Assembly: GCA_002362145.1 (NCBI GenBank)
Contig: DETX01000069.1
Coordinates: 1-18,140 of the forward strand
Source: Clostridiales bacterium UBA3277
Lineage (GTDB): Bacteria; Bacillota; Clostridia; Oscillospirales; Oscillospiraceae
Direction of reading: 5' to 3'
DNA: 18,140 nt
Numbering within the stretch: position 1 is the stretch's first letter; the number at the start of each line of letters is the position of its first letter. The position numbers and the translations under genes are program-made. Under the pieces are notes generated by a model, which did not search any database, was not told where the DNA came from, and was given only the letters and a program-made list of their open reading frames with translations. This document shows, one piece after another, positions 1 to 7,645 of this stretch.

Positions 1-31
1 ACAGAAATCCGTCTCATTATGATCTTCATAT

Positions 32-64
32 AAAAAACTTCAATTCAGCGAATTAAAGTTTTTT
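32..64. repeat. AT-rich imperfect palindrome
   Basis: A 9-bp arm (AAAAAACTT, 32-40) pairs with AAGTTTTTT (56-64), with an inner perfect palindrome AATTCAGCGAATT (42-54). One C/A mismatch separates the two stems. It lies in the otherwise featureless AT-rich first 80 bases, just past the terminator of the leftward operon. It could be a weak rightward terminator of a gene left of the window (T-run 59-64) or a protein-binding palindrome. The sequence does not decide between these. Confidence 0.4.
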
Positions 65-79
65 ATTGAATATCAGTAT

Positions 80-115
80 AAAAAAGCAGCCATTTTTCAA
101 AAATGGCTGCTTTTT
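80..115 (-). terminator. Intrinsic terminator of the signalling operon (probably bidirectional)
   Basis: The arms GCAGCCATTTTT (86-97) and AAAAATGGCTGC (99-110) form a near-perfect hairpin. It is flanked by six A (80-85) and five T (111-115), so a U-tract follows the stem on either strand. On the minus strand it lies about 85 bases after the stop of the hybrid histidine kinase and is the obvious end of that operon. Confidence 0.9.
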
Positions 116-126
116 CCCGCAACCGA

Positions 127-165
127 ACGCCCCCATTTCCTCTGGCATCAGGGAAACGGGGGCGT
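127..165. other. GC-rich 14-bp hairpin between stop codon and terminator
   Basis: ACGCCCCCATTTCC (127-140) pairs with GGAAACGGGGGCGT (152-165) with a single A/C mismatch and an 11-base loop. It lies between the kinase stop codon (196) and the U-tract terminator (80-115), so the operon transcript would end in two tandem hairpins. No U-tract follows it. It may protect the 3' end of the message or help termination. Confidence 0.6.
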
Positions 166-195
166 CTGCGTATGGTCCAACGGAAAAGGGCGGGC

Positions 196-2754
196 CTATT
201 TCCAAAGCTGCTTCATCAGCCGGGCAAGGGCCTGGGGGTCCACAGGCTTTGCGATATGGCCGTTCATGCCCATGGACAGGCAGCGCTGGACATCCTCGGG
301 GAAGGCGTCGGCGCTCATGGCAATGATGGGAATCCGCTGGGCGTCGGGGTGGCTGGATGCGCGTATCTTCCTGGTGGCCTCGTAGCCCGTCATGCGGGGC
401 ATCCGCAGGTCCATGAGGATCAGGTCATAGTACCCCTCCGGGGAGGCCTCGAATTTTTGGAGGCAGTCCTGGCCGTCCTCGGCCCATTCCAGCTCCGCGC
501 CCATATCCGACAGCAGCTCCTTGGCCACCTCCCAGTTCAGCTCATTGTCCTCGGCCAGTAGAATTTGCCGCCCCACAAATTCCACTTCTTTCTGCCGGGC
601 TTCCTCGGGGGCTTCCTCCGGGCTGATATACTTGCGCAGATTGTAAAACAGGGTGGATTTGAACAGGGGCTTGGAAATAAAGCCGTTGATTCCCGCCTCC
701 TGGGCCTCCGCCTCAAACTCGCTCCAATCGTAGGCGGAGATCAGCAGAATGGGAACCTCCTTCCCCAGATGCTCCCGCAGTTTCCTTGCCGTCTGGATGC
801 CGTTCATCCCCGGCAGCTTCCAGTCAAGCAGGATAATCTGGTAGTCCTCCCCCCGGTCGTGGCGGTCCAGGGCCAGGGTAACGGCCGACTCTCCGCTGAG
901 GGTGGATTCGGCGTTGATTCCGAAGGTTTTCAGAATCTCTATGGTGGATTTGCACAGGAAGGCGTCGTCGTCCACCACCAGCATATTCCAGGGGGGGAGC
1001 ACCATGTCCACTTCCGCTACGATCGCTTTGGCAAAGTCGAAGCTCAGATAGAACCGCGTGCCCTTGTCCAGCTGGCTCTCCACCTGAATGGTTCCGCCCA
1101 TGGCATCCACAATGTATTTGGTGATGGTCATGCCCAGACCCGTGCCTTCGATCTTCTGGACCCTGGCGCCGTCGGCCCGGCTGTAGGCCTCGAAGATTTT
1201 CTCCAGGAATTGGGGCGTCATGCCGATGCCGTTATCCGCCACGGTGATGCAGATTCTGGCAAAGTCCTCTCCCTTGGGGGAGGGCTCCTCCCAAAGGGAC
1301 AGGCCGATGGTGCCGCCCTCCGGGGTGTACTTTGTGGCGTTGGACAGGAGGTTCAGCAGCACCTGGTTCAGCCTGACCCCGTCGCAGCGCACATTTTCCG
1401 TCTCCACCTTGTCCACGTGGACCTCAAAGCGCTGATTCTTGGTGTTGATCTGGGGCTGCATAATGCTGACAATTCTGTCGAACAGCTCCTTCAGGGAGAT
1501 GTTCTCCTCGTTGATGGTCATTTTCCCGCTTTCCACCTTGGACATATCCAGAATGTCATTGATCAGGCCCAGCAGCTGCTTGCTGGAGAGGGCGATCTTT
1601 CGGAGGCAGTTTTTTACCTGGTCCGGATCGTCCATGTGGGCGGTGGCGATGGCCGTCATGCCCACGATGGCGTTCATGGGCGTCCGGATGTCGTGGCTCA
1701 TATTGGCCAAAAATTCGCTTTTTGCCTTGCTGGCGGCGGCGGTCTCCCGGCGGGACTGCTCCAGCGCCTCAATCTGGGCGTTGCTCATATAGAAATAGCG
1801 GATAAAGACCAGCAGCATCAAAACCAAAACGGACAGGCAGGAGATAATCGTGAATTTGGTTCGCTGGACGTTTAAGGTATCCAGCACGTCGTTGAGCTGG
1901 TTGTTGGGCATGATGGAGATGAGGTTCCATTCGGAGCTGGACAGGGGCACGCTGAACAGCTTCTGCTCATCCCCCGCCACCAAAATGGTGGCGGCGTAGG
2001 GCTCGTGCTTTCTCAGGGCCTCGTCAAAGTCCTCCTGGCAATAGGCCTCGTCCGCCGTGTGGGGGTATGGGTTCAGCAGCTCCGGCAGCCGCTGGGAGGT
2101 GTCCCCCAGCCCCATGCGGTCATTTCGAATGACGAAGCTGCCGTCGCTTCTCACAATGCAGAAGATAAGCATCTGCTCCGGCTGGTCCAGGGCGAGTAAA
2201 TCGGTGATGTAGTTCAGGGGCATCGCCGCCACCAGGCCGCTGCTGACATCCCCCTGGGGCATGGGATAGGCCGCGTCTACCCCAAAGAGCACCACCTGAT
2301 TCCCCTGGGCGTCCACACCGATGGCAACCCGCCGCTCTCTCTGGTTCAGCGCCTGGGTGAAGGGCTCCGGGTTCAGGGCCTGAATGGGGCTTCCCATCAG
2401 CGTCTGCATGGTGCCGTCGGTGGCGCAGAGGGCCAGGTACGAAAAGCCCCGAACCTTCGCCTGGTAGCTCAGCTGCTGATACAGCTGCTCCTGCTCCACT
2501 GCCTCCGGGGAGACCACCGAGACCAGGCCCTCCACCTGGCGGAAGCGCAGCTGCATCACCGATTCAAAGTGCCGGGAGATCTGCTCGCTGGTGCCGGAGA
2601 GATAGATGCTTCCGATTTCGTGGAAGGCCTCGCGGCTCTTGCGGTTCATATACAGCCCCAGGCTGGTAAAGGCGAAGATGCTGAATACGGTAATTCCCAC
2701 GAAGCTGAGCTTTAAAAAACGCATGATGGCGTTTCTGCTTTTTCCCTGCTCCAT
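196..2754 (-). CDS. Membrane-bound hybrid sensor histidine kinase with two receiver domains
   Basis: Protein of 852 aa. Order of parts: membrane segment (about 13-36), extracytoplasmic sensor of roughly 260 residues that looks Cache-like, second membrane segment (about 302-323), HisKA dimerisation domain with phospho-acceptor His354 in SHDIRTPMNAI, HATPase_c with N-box Asn472, DNGIGM (507-512) and GTGLGM (537-542), then two receivers. Receiver 1 has acidic residues near 595-597, phospho-Asp644 and Lys695. Receiver 2 has Glu735/Asp736, Asp782 and Lys836, so all catalytic residues are intact. The kinase lacks its own HPt domain, and a separate HPt protein is encoded 3 bases upstream, which completes an H-D-H-D relay. 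The start at 2754 has GGAGG 8 bases ahead, inside the end of the HPt gene, so translation is probably coupled. The sensor ligand is unknown. Confidence 0.96.
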   Translation of the reverse strand: MEQGKSRNAIMRFLKLSFVGITVFSIFAFTSLGLYMNRKSREAFHEIGSIYLSGTSEQISRHFESVMQLRFRQVEGLVSVVSPEAVEQEQLYQQLSYQAKVRGFSYLALCATDGTMQTLMGSPIQALNPEPFTQALNQRERRVAIGVDAQGNQVVLFGVDAAYPMPQGDVSSGLVAAMPLNYITDLLALDQPEQMLIFCIVRSDGSFVIRNDRMGLGDTSQRLPELLNPYPHTADEAYCQEDFDEALRKHEPYAATILVAGDEQKLFSVPLSSSEWNLISIMPNNQLNDVLDTLNVQRTKFTIISCLSVLVLMLLVFIRYFYMSNAQIEALEQSRRETAAASKAKSEFLANMSHDIRTPMNAIVGMTAIATAHMDDPDQVKNCLRKIALSSKQLLGLINDILDMSKVESGKMTINEENISLKELFDRIVSIMQPQINTKNQRFEVHVDKVETENVRCDGVRLNQVLLNLLSNATKYTPEGGTIGLSLWEEPSPKGEDFARICITVADNGIGMTPQFLEKIFEAYSRADGARVQKIEGTGLGMTITKYIVDAMGGTIQVESQLDKGTRFYLSFDFAKAIVAEVDMVLPPWNMLVVDDDAFLCKSTIEILKTFGINAESTLSGESAVTLALDRHDRGEDYQIILLDWKLPGMNGIQTARKLREHLGKEVPILLISAYDWSEFEAEAQEAGINGFISKPLFKSTLFYNLRKYISPEEAPEEARQKEVEFVGRQILLAEDNELNWEVAKELLSDMGAELEWAEDGQDCLQKFEASPEGYYDLILMDLRMPRMTGYEATRKIRASSHPDAQRIPIIAMSADAFPEDVQRCLSMGMNGHIAKPVDPQALARLMKQLWK

Positions 2755-2757
2755 AGG

Positions 2758-3120
2758 CTATACCTCCGCCGGGCGCCGGTATGCTTCCACTGCCCGGACA
2801 ATCTTCTCATAGTCCTCCCGCAGCCGGGGGGCCATGGCCATGGCGGATTCATAATCGTGGGCCTTCATGGCCTTGGTGATCTGGCTGCTGCTGTCATAGA
2901 GGGCGGTGAAGGAGAGGTTTTGGCAGATTCCCTTCAGGGTATGTACCGCCCGCAGGGCTTCCTCGTAATTTTCTTCCGCCATGGCGGACACAAACTGGGC
3001 ATAGCTCGGGTCCTCCAGGAATTTCAGCAGGAACTTTTGGATGAGCTGGTCCCGGCGCAGCCTGCTGAGGACGCTTTCATAATCCCCGCCGAATTGGAGA
3101 TAGCATTCTTGGATGGTCAT
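2758..3120 (-). CDS. Stand-alone HPt (histidine phosphotransfer) protein
   Basis: Protein of 120 aa from the ATG at 3120. That start is preferred over an in-frame TTG at 3141 because the AGGAGG ribosome site lies between them, 9 bases before the ATG, and would be inside the longer reading frame. The HPt signature AVHTLKGICQNL carries the phospho-accepting His60 in an all-helical protein. The expected role is moving phosphate between the receivers of the hybrid kinase and the receiver of the HD-GYP regulator encoded on either side. The stop overlaps the kinase ribosome site, and the start is 17 bases after the HD-GYP stop. No membrane segment is seen. Confidence 0.92.
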   Translation of the reverse strand: MTIQECYLQFGGDYESVLSRLRRDQLIQKFLLKFLEDPSYAQFVSAMAEENYEEALRAVHTLKGICQNLSFTALYDSSSQITKAMKAHDYESAMAMAPRLREDYEKIVRAVEAYRRPAEV

Positions 3121-3137
3121 GCTTGGTTTCCTCCTGT

Positions 3138-4235
3138 TCAAATTATGCGATTTGCCCTGCCGCCGGCGGACCCGGCGGCTTCCGCTCCGACTCCTGCCGC
3201 CGGAGGCCGGAGCTTATCGGAGACGTCCTTCAGACATTGCAGCAGCATGGGATGAAAGGCCCCGCACTGCCCCGCCTGGATCATGGCCATGGCCTGCTCA
3301 TGGGTAAACGCCTTTTTGTAGCAGCGCTGGCTGGTCAGGGCGTCGTAGACGTCCGCCAGGGACACCACCTGGGCGGCAATGGGGATCTCCTCCCCCTTGA
3401 GCCCGTCGGGATAGCCCCTGCCGTCATAGCGCTCATGGTGCCACCGGCAGATTTCATAGGCCACCTTCACCAGCGGCAACTGCGCCTGATCCAGGGGAAG
3501 GTCGGAGAGCATATCGGCGCCGATCTTGGCGTGGGTTTTCATGATTTCAAATTCCTCCGGAGTCAGCTTGCCGGGCTTATTGAGGATCTCCTCGGGAATG
3601 GAGATCTTTCCCACGTCGTGGATGGCCGAGGCCATGCTAATCAGGGCGATTTTCTCGTCGGTGAGGTCGTAGCTGTCCGTGTGCCAGGCAAGACGCCGCA
3701 GCAGCAGCTCCGTAATGGTTTTCACGTTCTGAATATGGACGCCGCTCTCCCCGTTGCGGAACTCCACAATGTGGGAGAGAATTGAGATCATCAGATCGTT
3801 GTTTTTCTGCTGCTCGAGAAACTGTTCCCGCACCGTATTTTCCAGATCGTGCTGACGGGCGTAGAGCAGCAGGGTGTTGGCGATCCGCTTGCGGACGATC
3901 ATGGGGTCGAAGGGACGGCCGATGTAGTCGAAGGCCCCCAGGCCGTAGGCCCGGCTGATGTTCTCCGGCGAATCGTCGGAGGAGATCATCATGACCACAA
4001 CCCGGTCCTGCCAGCGCTGCCCTTTGATATAGCGCAGCACCGCGAAGCCGTCCATTTCCGGCATCATAATATCCAGCAGAACAAACCAGAAGTCCGTTTC
4101 CGTTTCCGACAGAATCTCCACGGCCTCCCGGCCGTTTTTCGCCTCGGTCACCTCATACTGCCCCTCCAGAATATCCGTCAGAAGAATGCGGTTCATCTCC
4201 GAGTCATCCACAATCAGAATCTTTTGCTTTTCCAT
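3138..4235 (-). CDS. Response regulator with HD-GYP c-di-GMP phosphodiesterase domain
   Basis: Protein of 365 aa. An N-terminal receiver (about 4-122) has Asp10/Asp11, phospho-Asp55 in LLDIMMP and Ser85. The usual conserved Lys near the end is Arg107 (YIGRPFD). After a helical linker, the HD-GYP domain (about 150-340) has VHIQN (His167), HD at 206-207 (AIHDVGK), HHERYDGRGYP (266-276) and Asp295 (LADVYDAL). The full HHE and GYP motifs predict hydrolysis of c-di-GMP, controlled by phosphorylation. The C-terminal tail of about 25 residues is Ala/Gly/Pro-rich and probably disordered. A GGGAGG site lies 10 bases before the ATG. It sits between the diguanylate cyclase and HPt genes, so synthesis and breakdown of c-di-GMP are encoded in one transcript. 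Enzymatic activity is inferred from motifs only. Confidence 0.95.
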   Translation of the reverse strand: MEKQKILIVDDSEMNRILLTDILEGQYEVTEAKNGREAVEILSETETDFWFVLLDIMMPEMDGFAVLRYIKGQRWQDRVVVMMISSDDSPENISRAYGLGAFDYIGRPFDPMIVRKRIANTLLLYARQHDLENTVREQFLEQQKNNDLMISILSHIVEFRNGESGVHIQNVKTITELLLRRLAWHTDSYDLTDEKIALISMASAIHDVGKISIPEEILNKPGKLTPEEFEIMKTHAKIGADMLSDLPLDQAQLPLVKVAYEICRWHHERYDGRGYPDGLKGEEIPIAAQVVSLADVYDALTSQRCYKKAFTHEQAMAMIQAGQCGAFHPMLLQCLKDVSDKLRPPAAGVGAEAAGSAGGRANRII

Positions 4236-4278
4236 GGCTTTCCTGCCTCCCTTCTACCCAATACCGCTTTTCTTTCGT

Positions 4279-4695
4279 TCATTGCGCCTCCTCAAACAGG
4301 TAGTACCCGCACTTTTCCTTCTTCGCGAGGTAAAGGGCCGTGTCCGCCTGGCGGTACAGCTCCTCAAAGGACTGTCCCTCGTAGAAGGCCGCCCCCACCG
4401 AGGCCGTTACCATGAGCGCGGCCCCGTCCTGTTCGCAGGGAATTCGCATCTCCTCCACCAGACGCTTTAAGACCGGATGAATGTCGCCCCGGTGGGACAT
4501 GCTTTTGAGAAATACCACATATTCGTCTCCGCCCAGGCGGTAGAGGATGTCCCCGGCGCGGAAGCTGTCCCGCAGCTTCCGGGCAGCTTCCTGCAGAACC
4601 AGGTCCCCCACCGGATGGCCGAACCGGTCGTTGACCAGCTTGAAATTGTCCAGATCCAGCAGGATCATCACCGCGTTTTTCTTCGGCTGCTCCAT
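4279..4695 (-). CDS. C-terminal GGDEF fragment of the frame-broken diguanylate cyclase
   Basis: Reading frame of 138 aa holding most of a GGDEF domain: the LLDLDNFKLVNDRFGH core (12-27), an RxxD inhibitory site RAGD (46-49), five residues, then the GGDEY active-site motif (55-59), and the ASVGAA strand near 98-103. All residues for making c-di-GMP and for product inhibition are present. It has no convincing ribosome site of its own before the ATG at 4695. The first part of the domain (TDPLTQLYNR) is in the adjoining frame upstream, so this is not an independent gene. Removing one G from the G7 tract joins it to the upstream frame as one 705-residue protein (4279-6397). The stop is 43 bases before the HD-GYP start. 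Confidence 0.85.
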   Translation of the reverse strand: MEQPKKNAVMILLDLDNFKLVNDRFGHPVGDLVLQEAARKLRDSFRAGDILYRLGGDEYVVFLKSMSHRGDIHPVLKRLVEEMRIPCEQDGAALMVTASVGAAFYEGQSFEELYRQADTALYLAKKEKCGYYLFEEAQ

Positions 4696-6397
4696 GGCCG
4701 CCTGAATCAGCCGCTCTCCCCCCCAGACGGTTATACAGCTGGGTCAGCGGATCGGTGACGGATTCCCGCCGGGCGGCTTCCAGCATCCGGTCCTTTTTGT
4801 TCAGCTCCGTGATATCGATGCTTTGCAGCAGCACATAGCCCTTGGACTGGTGGAAGGGGGTGAAGGTCAGCCGCTTTCTCAGGATTTCTCCGTTCTCCCC
4901 CAGAATATTTTCTACGAAAGAATATTCCACCTCCGTTTCCAGGGCCTTGAGAATGGTTTCCGGGTGCATCTGCTTTTTGATGAGGGCGCGCTCCTCCTCC
5001 ACCACGAACCGGTCCACATGGGCCTCCATCTCCCGGGTGTAGCAGTGCCCTTCCCTGGCGGGCATGGCGTAGCCGCGCTCGTCGCCGATAAAGCGGAAGA
5101 AATACCCCGTCTTTAAATCGATGCAGTAGCAGTAGTCCGCGATGGCCCGGATGTAGGATTCCAGAATGGGGTACAGCCCCTCCTTCCGGTCCATCATTTC
5201 CAGCACCAGATAGGCCTTCGTCCTGGACAGGGAGGACGGGAGAATAAAGGCCTTGACCCAGTCGTACTTGTGCTTGGCCGAATCGAGCAGCAGGGTAATG
5301 GAGCCCTTGCGCTGTTCCGACGCGCAGCTGGCCATGGTCTCATAGGTCAGAAACGCCCTGGCCTTCGGGTGCTCCGAAATATCCAGATAATGCCCGCACA
5401 GTTGCTCCACCAGCTCCGGCAGGAACACGCTGTCTCCGTCGGGGGAGCCGGGAAAATGGAGCAGGTCATGCTTGAGCACCTGCATCCGGACATCTCCGAT
5501 ATCCCATTCGTAGATGACGGAGCTGGGGTGGATGATGGAGTACAGTACGTCCTCCTTTTCCGCCTTCAGCGCCTTCGCCTTCTGTTCATTTTGGATATCC
5601 TGCACCACAAACAGCAGCTCTTCCATCCCGTTGATGGGCACCGGATAGAGGGTACCCCGGACCCAGGCATAGGCCCCCTGACCGTCCAGCCTTCGGAAAT
5701 CCACGCTGGCAGAGCCGCCGCCTGCGGCGAGGCGCTCCATGGATTCCCGGGAAAACAGGCGGTGAACCTGTTCCCGGTCCACCGGGGGAACGCACTTGTC
5801 AAGGATGCTGTATATGTCCCAGCTGTCCTCCATGGACAGGGCCGGTCTGGGCCGGTAGGCCACCGGGTAGAGCCTTCCGGCGGCCCGGTCCACGAAGAAA
5901 ATATCCTCATAGGCCCGGAACAGATACCGCCCGCACAGGCTCATTTTATACTGGTCCACAAAATGGTGGCTCTTGTCCTCCCGGCTGCAGACGGTCAGCT
6001 TGTCCGTAATATCCCGGTGCATCCCCAGCATCCCGATTTTCCCGGCCGCCGGGGAGGAAACCAGGGTCGCGTCGCAGCGGACCACCGTCTTTCCCCGCTG
6101 GGGATGGTTCCAGATGTATTCCACCTCCGCGGGGGCTCCCGTGGAGATCAGCTGATTTACGGCGTTATTTACATAGGAGAGATACACCGGCTCGATCCGG
6201 GAGTGCCAGTGCCGGTACAGCTCCTCCGGCGTCGTTTCCGGCGCCGCTCCCAAAATGGCATACATATTCGCGTCACCGAACATCCGGACGGGCTGCCCGG
6301 GCGTCTCCTCAATGCGCCAAATGCCCACGTGGATATCATCCAGAATTTTCCTGCGCTCGTCCTCGTTCAGGATCTGCCTCTGGTCCATCATGCTCAC
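4364..6397 (-). CDS. Multi-PAS diguanylate cyclase, frame broken at a G7 tract
   Basis: As read, the frame keeps its sensory part but shifts inside the GGDEF domain right after LTQLYNRLGG, and the remaining ~120 residues are nonsense. The intact gene would span 4279-6397. The N-terminal half has a PAS domain (about 20-140, ending MHRDITD), followed by a region of about 400 residues with two or three more PAS-like modules (FVVQDIQNE and LLQSIDITE are typical PAS ends). A coiled linker then leads to GGDEF. No membrane segments are seen, so it should be a cytosolic sensor-cyclase. I chose the GTG at 6397 because AAAGGGGG lies 9 bases ahead; ATGs at 6391 and 6388 are too far from that site. The frame is open further upstream to 6553, but that stretch overlaps the promoter. 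First gene of the four-gene leftward operon. Confidence 0.85.
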   Translation of the reverse strand: MSMMDQRQILNEDERRKILDDIHVGIWRIEETPGQPVRMFGDANMYAILGAAPETTPEELYRHWHSRIEPVYLSYVNNAVNQLISTGAPAEVEYIWNHPQRGKTVVRCDATLVSSPAAGKIGMLGMHRDITDKLTVCSREDKSHHFVDQYKMSLCGRYLFRAYEDIFFVDRAAGRLYPVAYRPRPALSMEDSWDIYSILDKCVPPVDREQVHRLFSRESMERLAAGGGSASVDFRRLDGQGAYAWVRGTLYPVPINGMEELLFVVQDIQNEQKAKALKAEKEDVLYSIIHPSSVIYEWDIGDVRMQVLKHDLLHFPGSPDGDSVFLPELVEQLCGHYLDISEHPKARAFLTYETMASCASEQRKGSITLLLDSAKHKYDWVKAFILPSSLSRTKAYLVLEMMDRKEGLYPILESYIRAIADYCYCIDLKTGYFFRFIGDERGYAMPAREGHCYTREMEAHVDRFVVEEERALIKKQMHPETILKALETEVEYSFVENILGENGEILRKRLTFTPFHQSKGYVLLQSIDITELNKKDRMLEAARRESVTDPLTQLYNRLGGRAADSGGHGAAEEKRGDDPAGSGQFQAGQRPVRPSGGGPGSAGSCPEAAGQLPRRGHPLPPGRRRICGISQKHVPPGRHSSGLKASGGGDANSLRTGRGRAHGNGLGGGGLLRGTVL
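4718..4724 (-). other. Frameshift site: G7 homopolymer in the GGDEF coding region
   Basis: On the coding (minus) strand seven G follow CGTCT and precede AGAGCGG. With seven G the frame reads LGG-RAAD and loses the domain. With six G it reads LGG-ERLIQAAMEQPKK and continues into a normal GGDEF domain. The cause could be a sequencing or assembly error, a fixed mutation, phase variation by slippage, or +1 recoding. Confidence 0.9.
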
Positions 6398-6491
6398 AAT
6401 GATTTTCCCCCTTTGCTTTGGCAGCCGCGCAATGCCCGTCCGGCCGAAAAAAGAGTTTGGGTCCCGGCGGACAGGCAGATGTATGTACATT

Positions 6492-6520
6492 ATGATAGAA
6501 TAACTTCCAGAAAATTGCAA
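6492..6520 (-). promoter_or_regulatory. Predicted sigma-A promoter of the leftward signalling operon
   Basis: On the minus strand TTGCAA (6520-6515) is followed after 17 bases by TATCAT (6497-6492). This gives a start near 6485 and a leader of about 90 bases before the GTG at 6397. No c-di-GMP riboswitch-like motif was recognised in this leader. Confidence 0.65.
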
Positions 6521-6622
6521 GATAAAAAATACTGGTTTGCACACATTTTTCAAGACAGAAGGAGAAAACCGGGCTTTTCTCCATAAAAATCAGGGAAACA
6601 GGAAGGAATTTCCATGGAAACG

Positions 6623-6659
6623 CCGTTTTTCTCAGGGGATTTGTCCCAGAGAAAAACGG
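6623..6659. promoter_or_regulatory. 37-bp palindrome abutting the rightward -35 box (candidate operator)
   Basis: CCGTTTTTCTC (6623-6633) and GAGAAAAACGG (6649-6659) are a perfect 11-bp inverted repeat. After an A/A mismatch the stem continues with GGG/CCC around a short loop. It ends one base before the -35 hexamer (6660-6665) of the pilus-like operon and lies about 100 bases behind the leftward promoter. Neither strand has a U-tract after the stem and both flanking genes point away, so a terminator is unlikely. Binding by a dimeric regulator is the simplest reading. Confidence 0.55.
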
Positions 6660-6688
6660 TTGCCAAAAAAACCGGAACCATGTATAAT
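6660..6688 (+). promoter_or_regulatory. Strong predicted sigma-A promoter of the pilus-like operon
   Basis: TTGCCA (6660-6665), a 17-base spacer and a perfect TATAAT (6683-6688). Transcription would start near 6695, leaving a leader of about 30 bases that contains the ribosome site of the first gene. No other clear promoter was found between here and 11402, so the following seven genes are probably one transcript. Confidence 0.85.
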
Positions 6689-6723
6689 ACCCATAAAAAG
6701 ACTTGAAAAGGGAGGAAGAAAAG

Positions 6724-7626
6724 GTGAAACGATCCTTGGGCCTGAAGGCCATGACGCTGGCGCTGCTGGCGGCGCTTTCCGGCTGCGGCGGCAGCGCGGC
6801 GGCGGCCTCCCCCCCTGCCGGAAGCTATGAAATTCCCGCCTTCCGGAGCGCGTCCTTTCACCCGGAGGCGGCGGAGGATTTCGGCCAGGTGCAGCTGGAC
6901 GCTTCCGCTTTGGAGGAAGGGGTTGTGGCGGTCAGCGCCCGCAGTGACAGCCGGCTTAAATTCCAGATTGTACTGGGAGAAATGAAATACAATTACGATC
7001 TGCCCGGGGACGGCCAGGCGGCGGTGTTCCCCCTGAATATGGGCGACGGCAGCTACACCTTCCGGCTGATGGAAAATGTGGGGGACAGCAAATACGCCTG
7101 CGCCTGGTCGGAAACCAGGCAGGTGGCGTTGAAGGACGAATTCCAGCCGTATCTGCGGCCCAGCCAGATGGTGAATTACGACGAAACCTCCCAGTGCGTG
7201 GAAAAGGCCAAAGAGCTGGCGGCCCGCTGCGATACGGATATCGAGGCGGCCTCCGAAATCTATGCCTATCTTGTTAAGCACATCCGCTATGACAGGGAGA
7301 AGGCGGCCACGGTGCCCTCCGGATACCTGCCTCTGCCGGACGAGACCCTCCAAACCGGAAAAGGAATCTGCTTTGACTACGCGGCGCTGGCGGCGGCCAT
7401 GATGCGAAGTCTTGGCATCCCCTGCCGCCTGATCACCGGCTATGTGGGAGAGGAGACCTACCACGCCTGGAACAGCTTCTACATCCGGGACCAGGGGTGG
7501 GTCACGGTGGAAATTAAGGCCCCCGCCAACCAGTGGAAGCGGGTGGACATCACCTTCGCCGCCGGAGGGGTGGACGCCAGACAGCTTGACGACGATTCCC
7601 GCTATACCACGCAGAATATCTATTGA
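6724..7626 (+). CDS. Transglutaminase-like lipoprotein
   Basis: Protein of 300 aa from the GTG at 6724. AGGGAGG lies 8 bases ahead, and an in-frame TTG at 6703 would place that site inside the gene. A lipoprotein signal (KR, then a hydrophobic stretch ending LSGC) gives lipidated Cys21, so the protein should be anchored outside the membrane. An N-terminal beta-rich half (about 35-140) is followed by a transglutaminase-like core with the Cys-His-Asp triad: Cys216 in GKGICFDYAAL, His247 in YHAWN and Asp275 in RVDITF. Such domains in bacteria act as cysteine proteases, peptidases or cross-linkers of cell-surface proteins, and the substrate here is unknown. First gene of the operon, 19 bases before the pilC-like gene, so it may process or anchor the surface structure built by the later genes. 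Confidence 0.9.
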   Translation: MKRSLGLKAMTLALLAALSGCGGSAAAASPPAGSYEIPAFRSASFHPEAAEDFGQVQLDASALEEGVVAVSARSDSRLKFQIVLGEMKYNYDLPGDGQAAVFPLNMGDGSYTFRLMENVGDSKYACAWSETRQVALKDEFQPYLRPSQMVNYDETSQCVEKAKELAARCDTDIEAASEIYAYLVKHIRYDREKAATVPSGYLPLPDETLQTGKGICFDYAALAAAMMRSLGIPCRLITGYVGEETYHAWNSFYIRDQGWVTVEIKAPANQWKRVDITFAAGGVDARQLDDDSRYTTQNIY

Positions 7627-7645
7627 TAGAAAGGACTGTGACGCT

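Noticed and set aside
565..1875. Plus-strand open frame of 436 codons opposite the kinase gene
   Set aside because: Shadow of the histidine kinase frame, whose H, N, G and receiver motifs are all intact on the minus strand.
6703..6723. TTG start for the lipoprotein, adding seven residues
   Set aside because: The added codons contain the ribosome site; GTG at 6724 has correct spacing and gives a normal lipoprotein signal.
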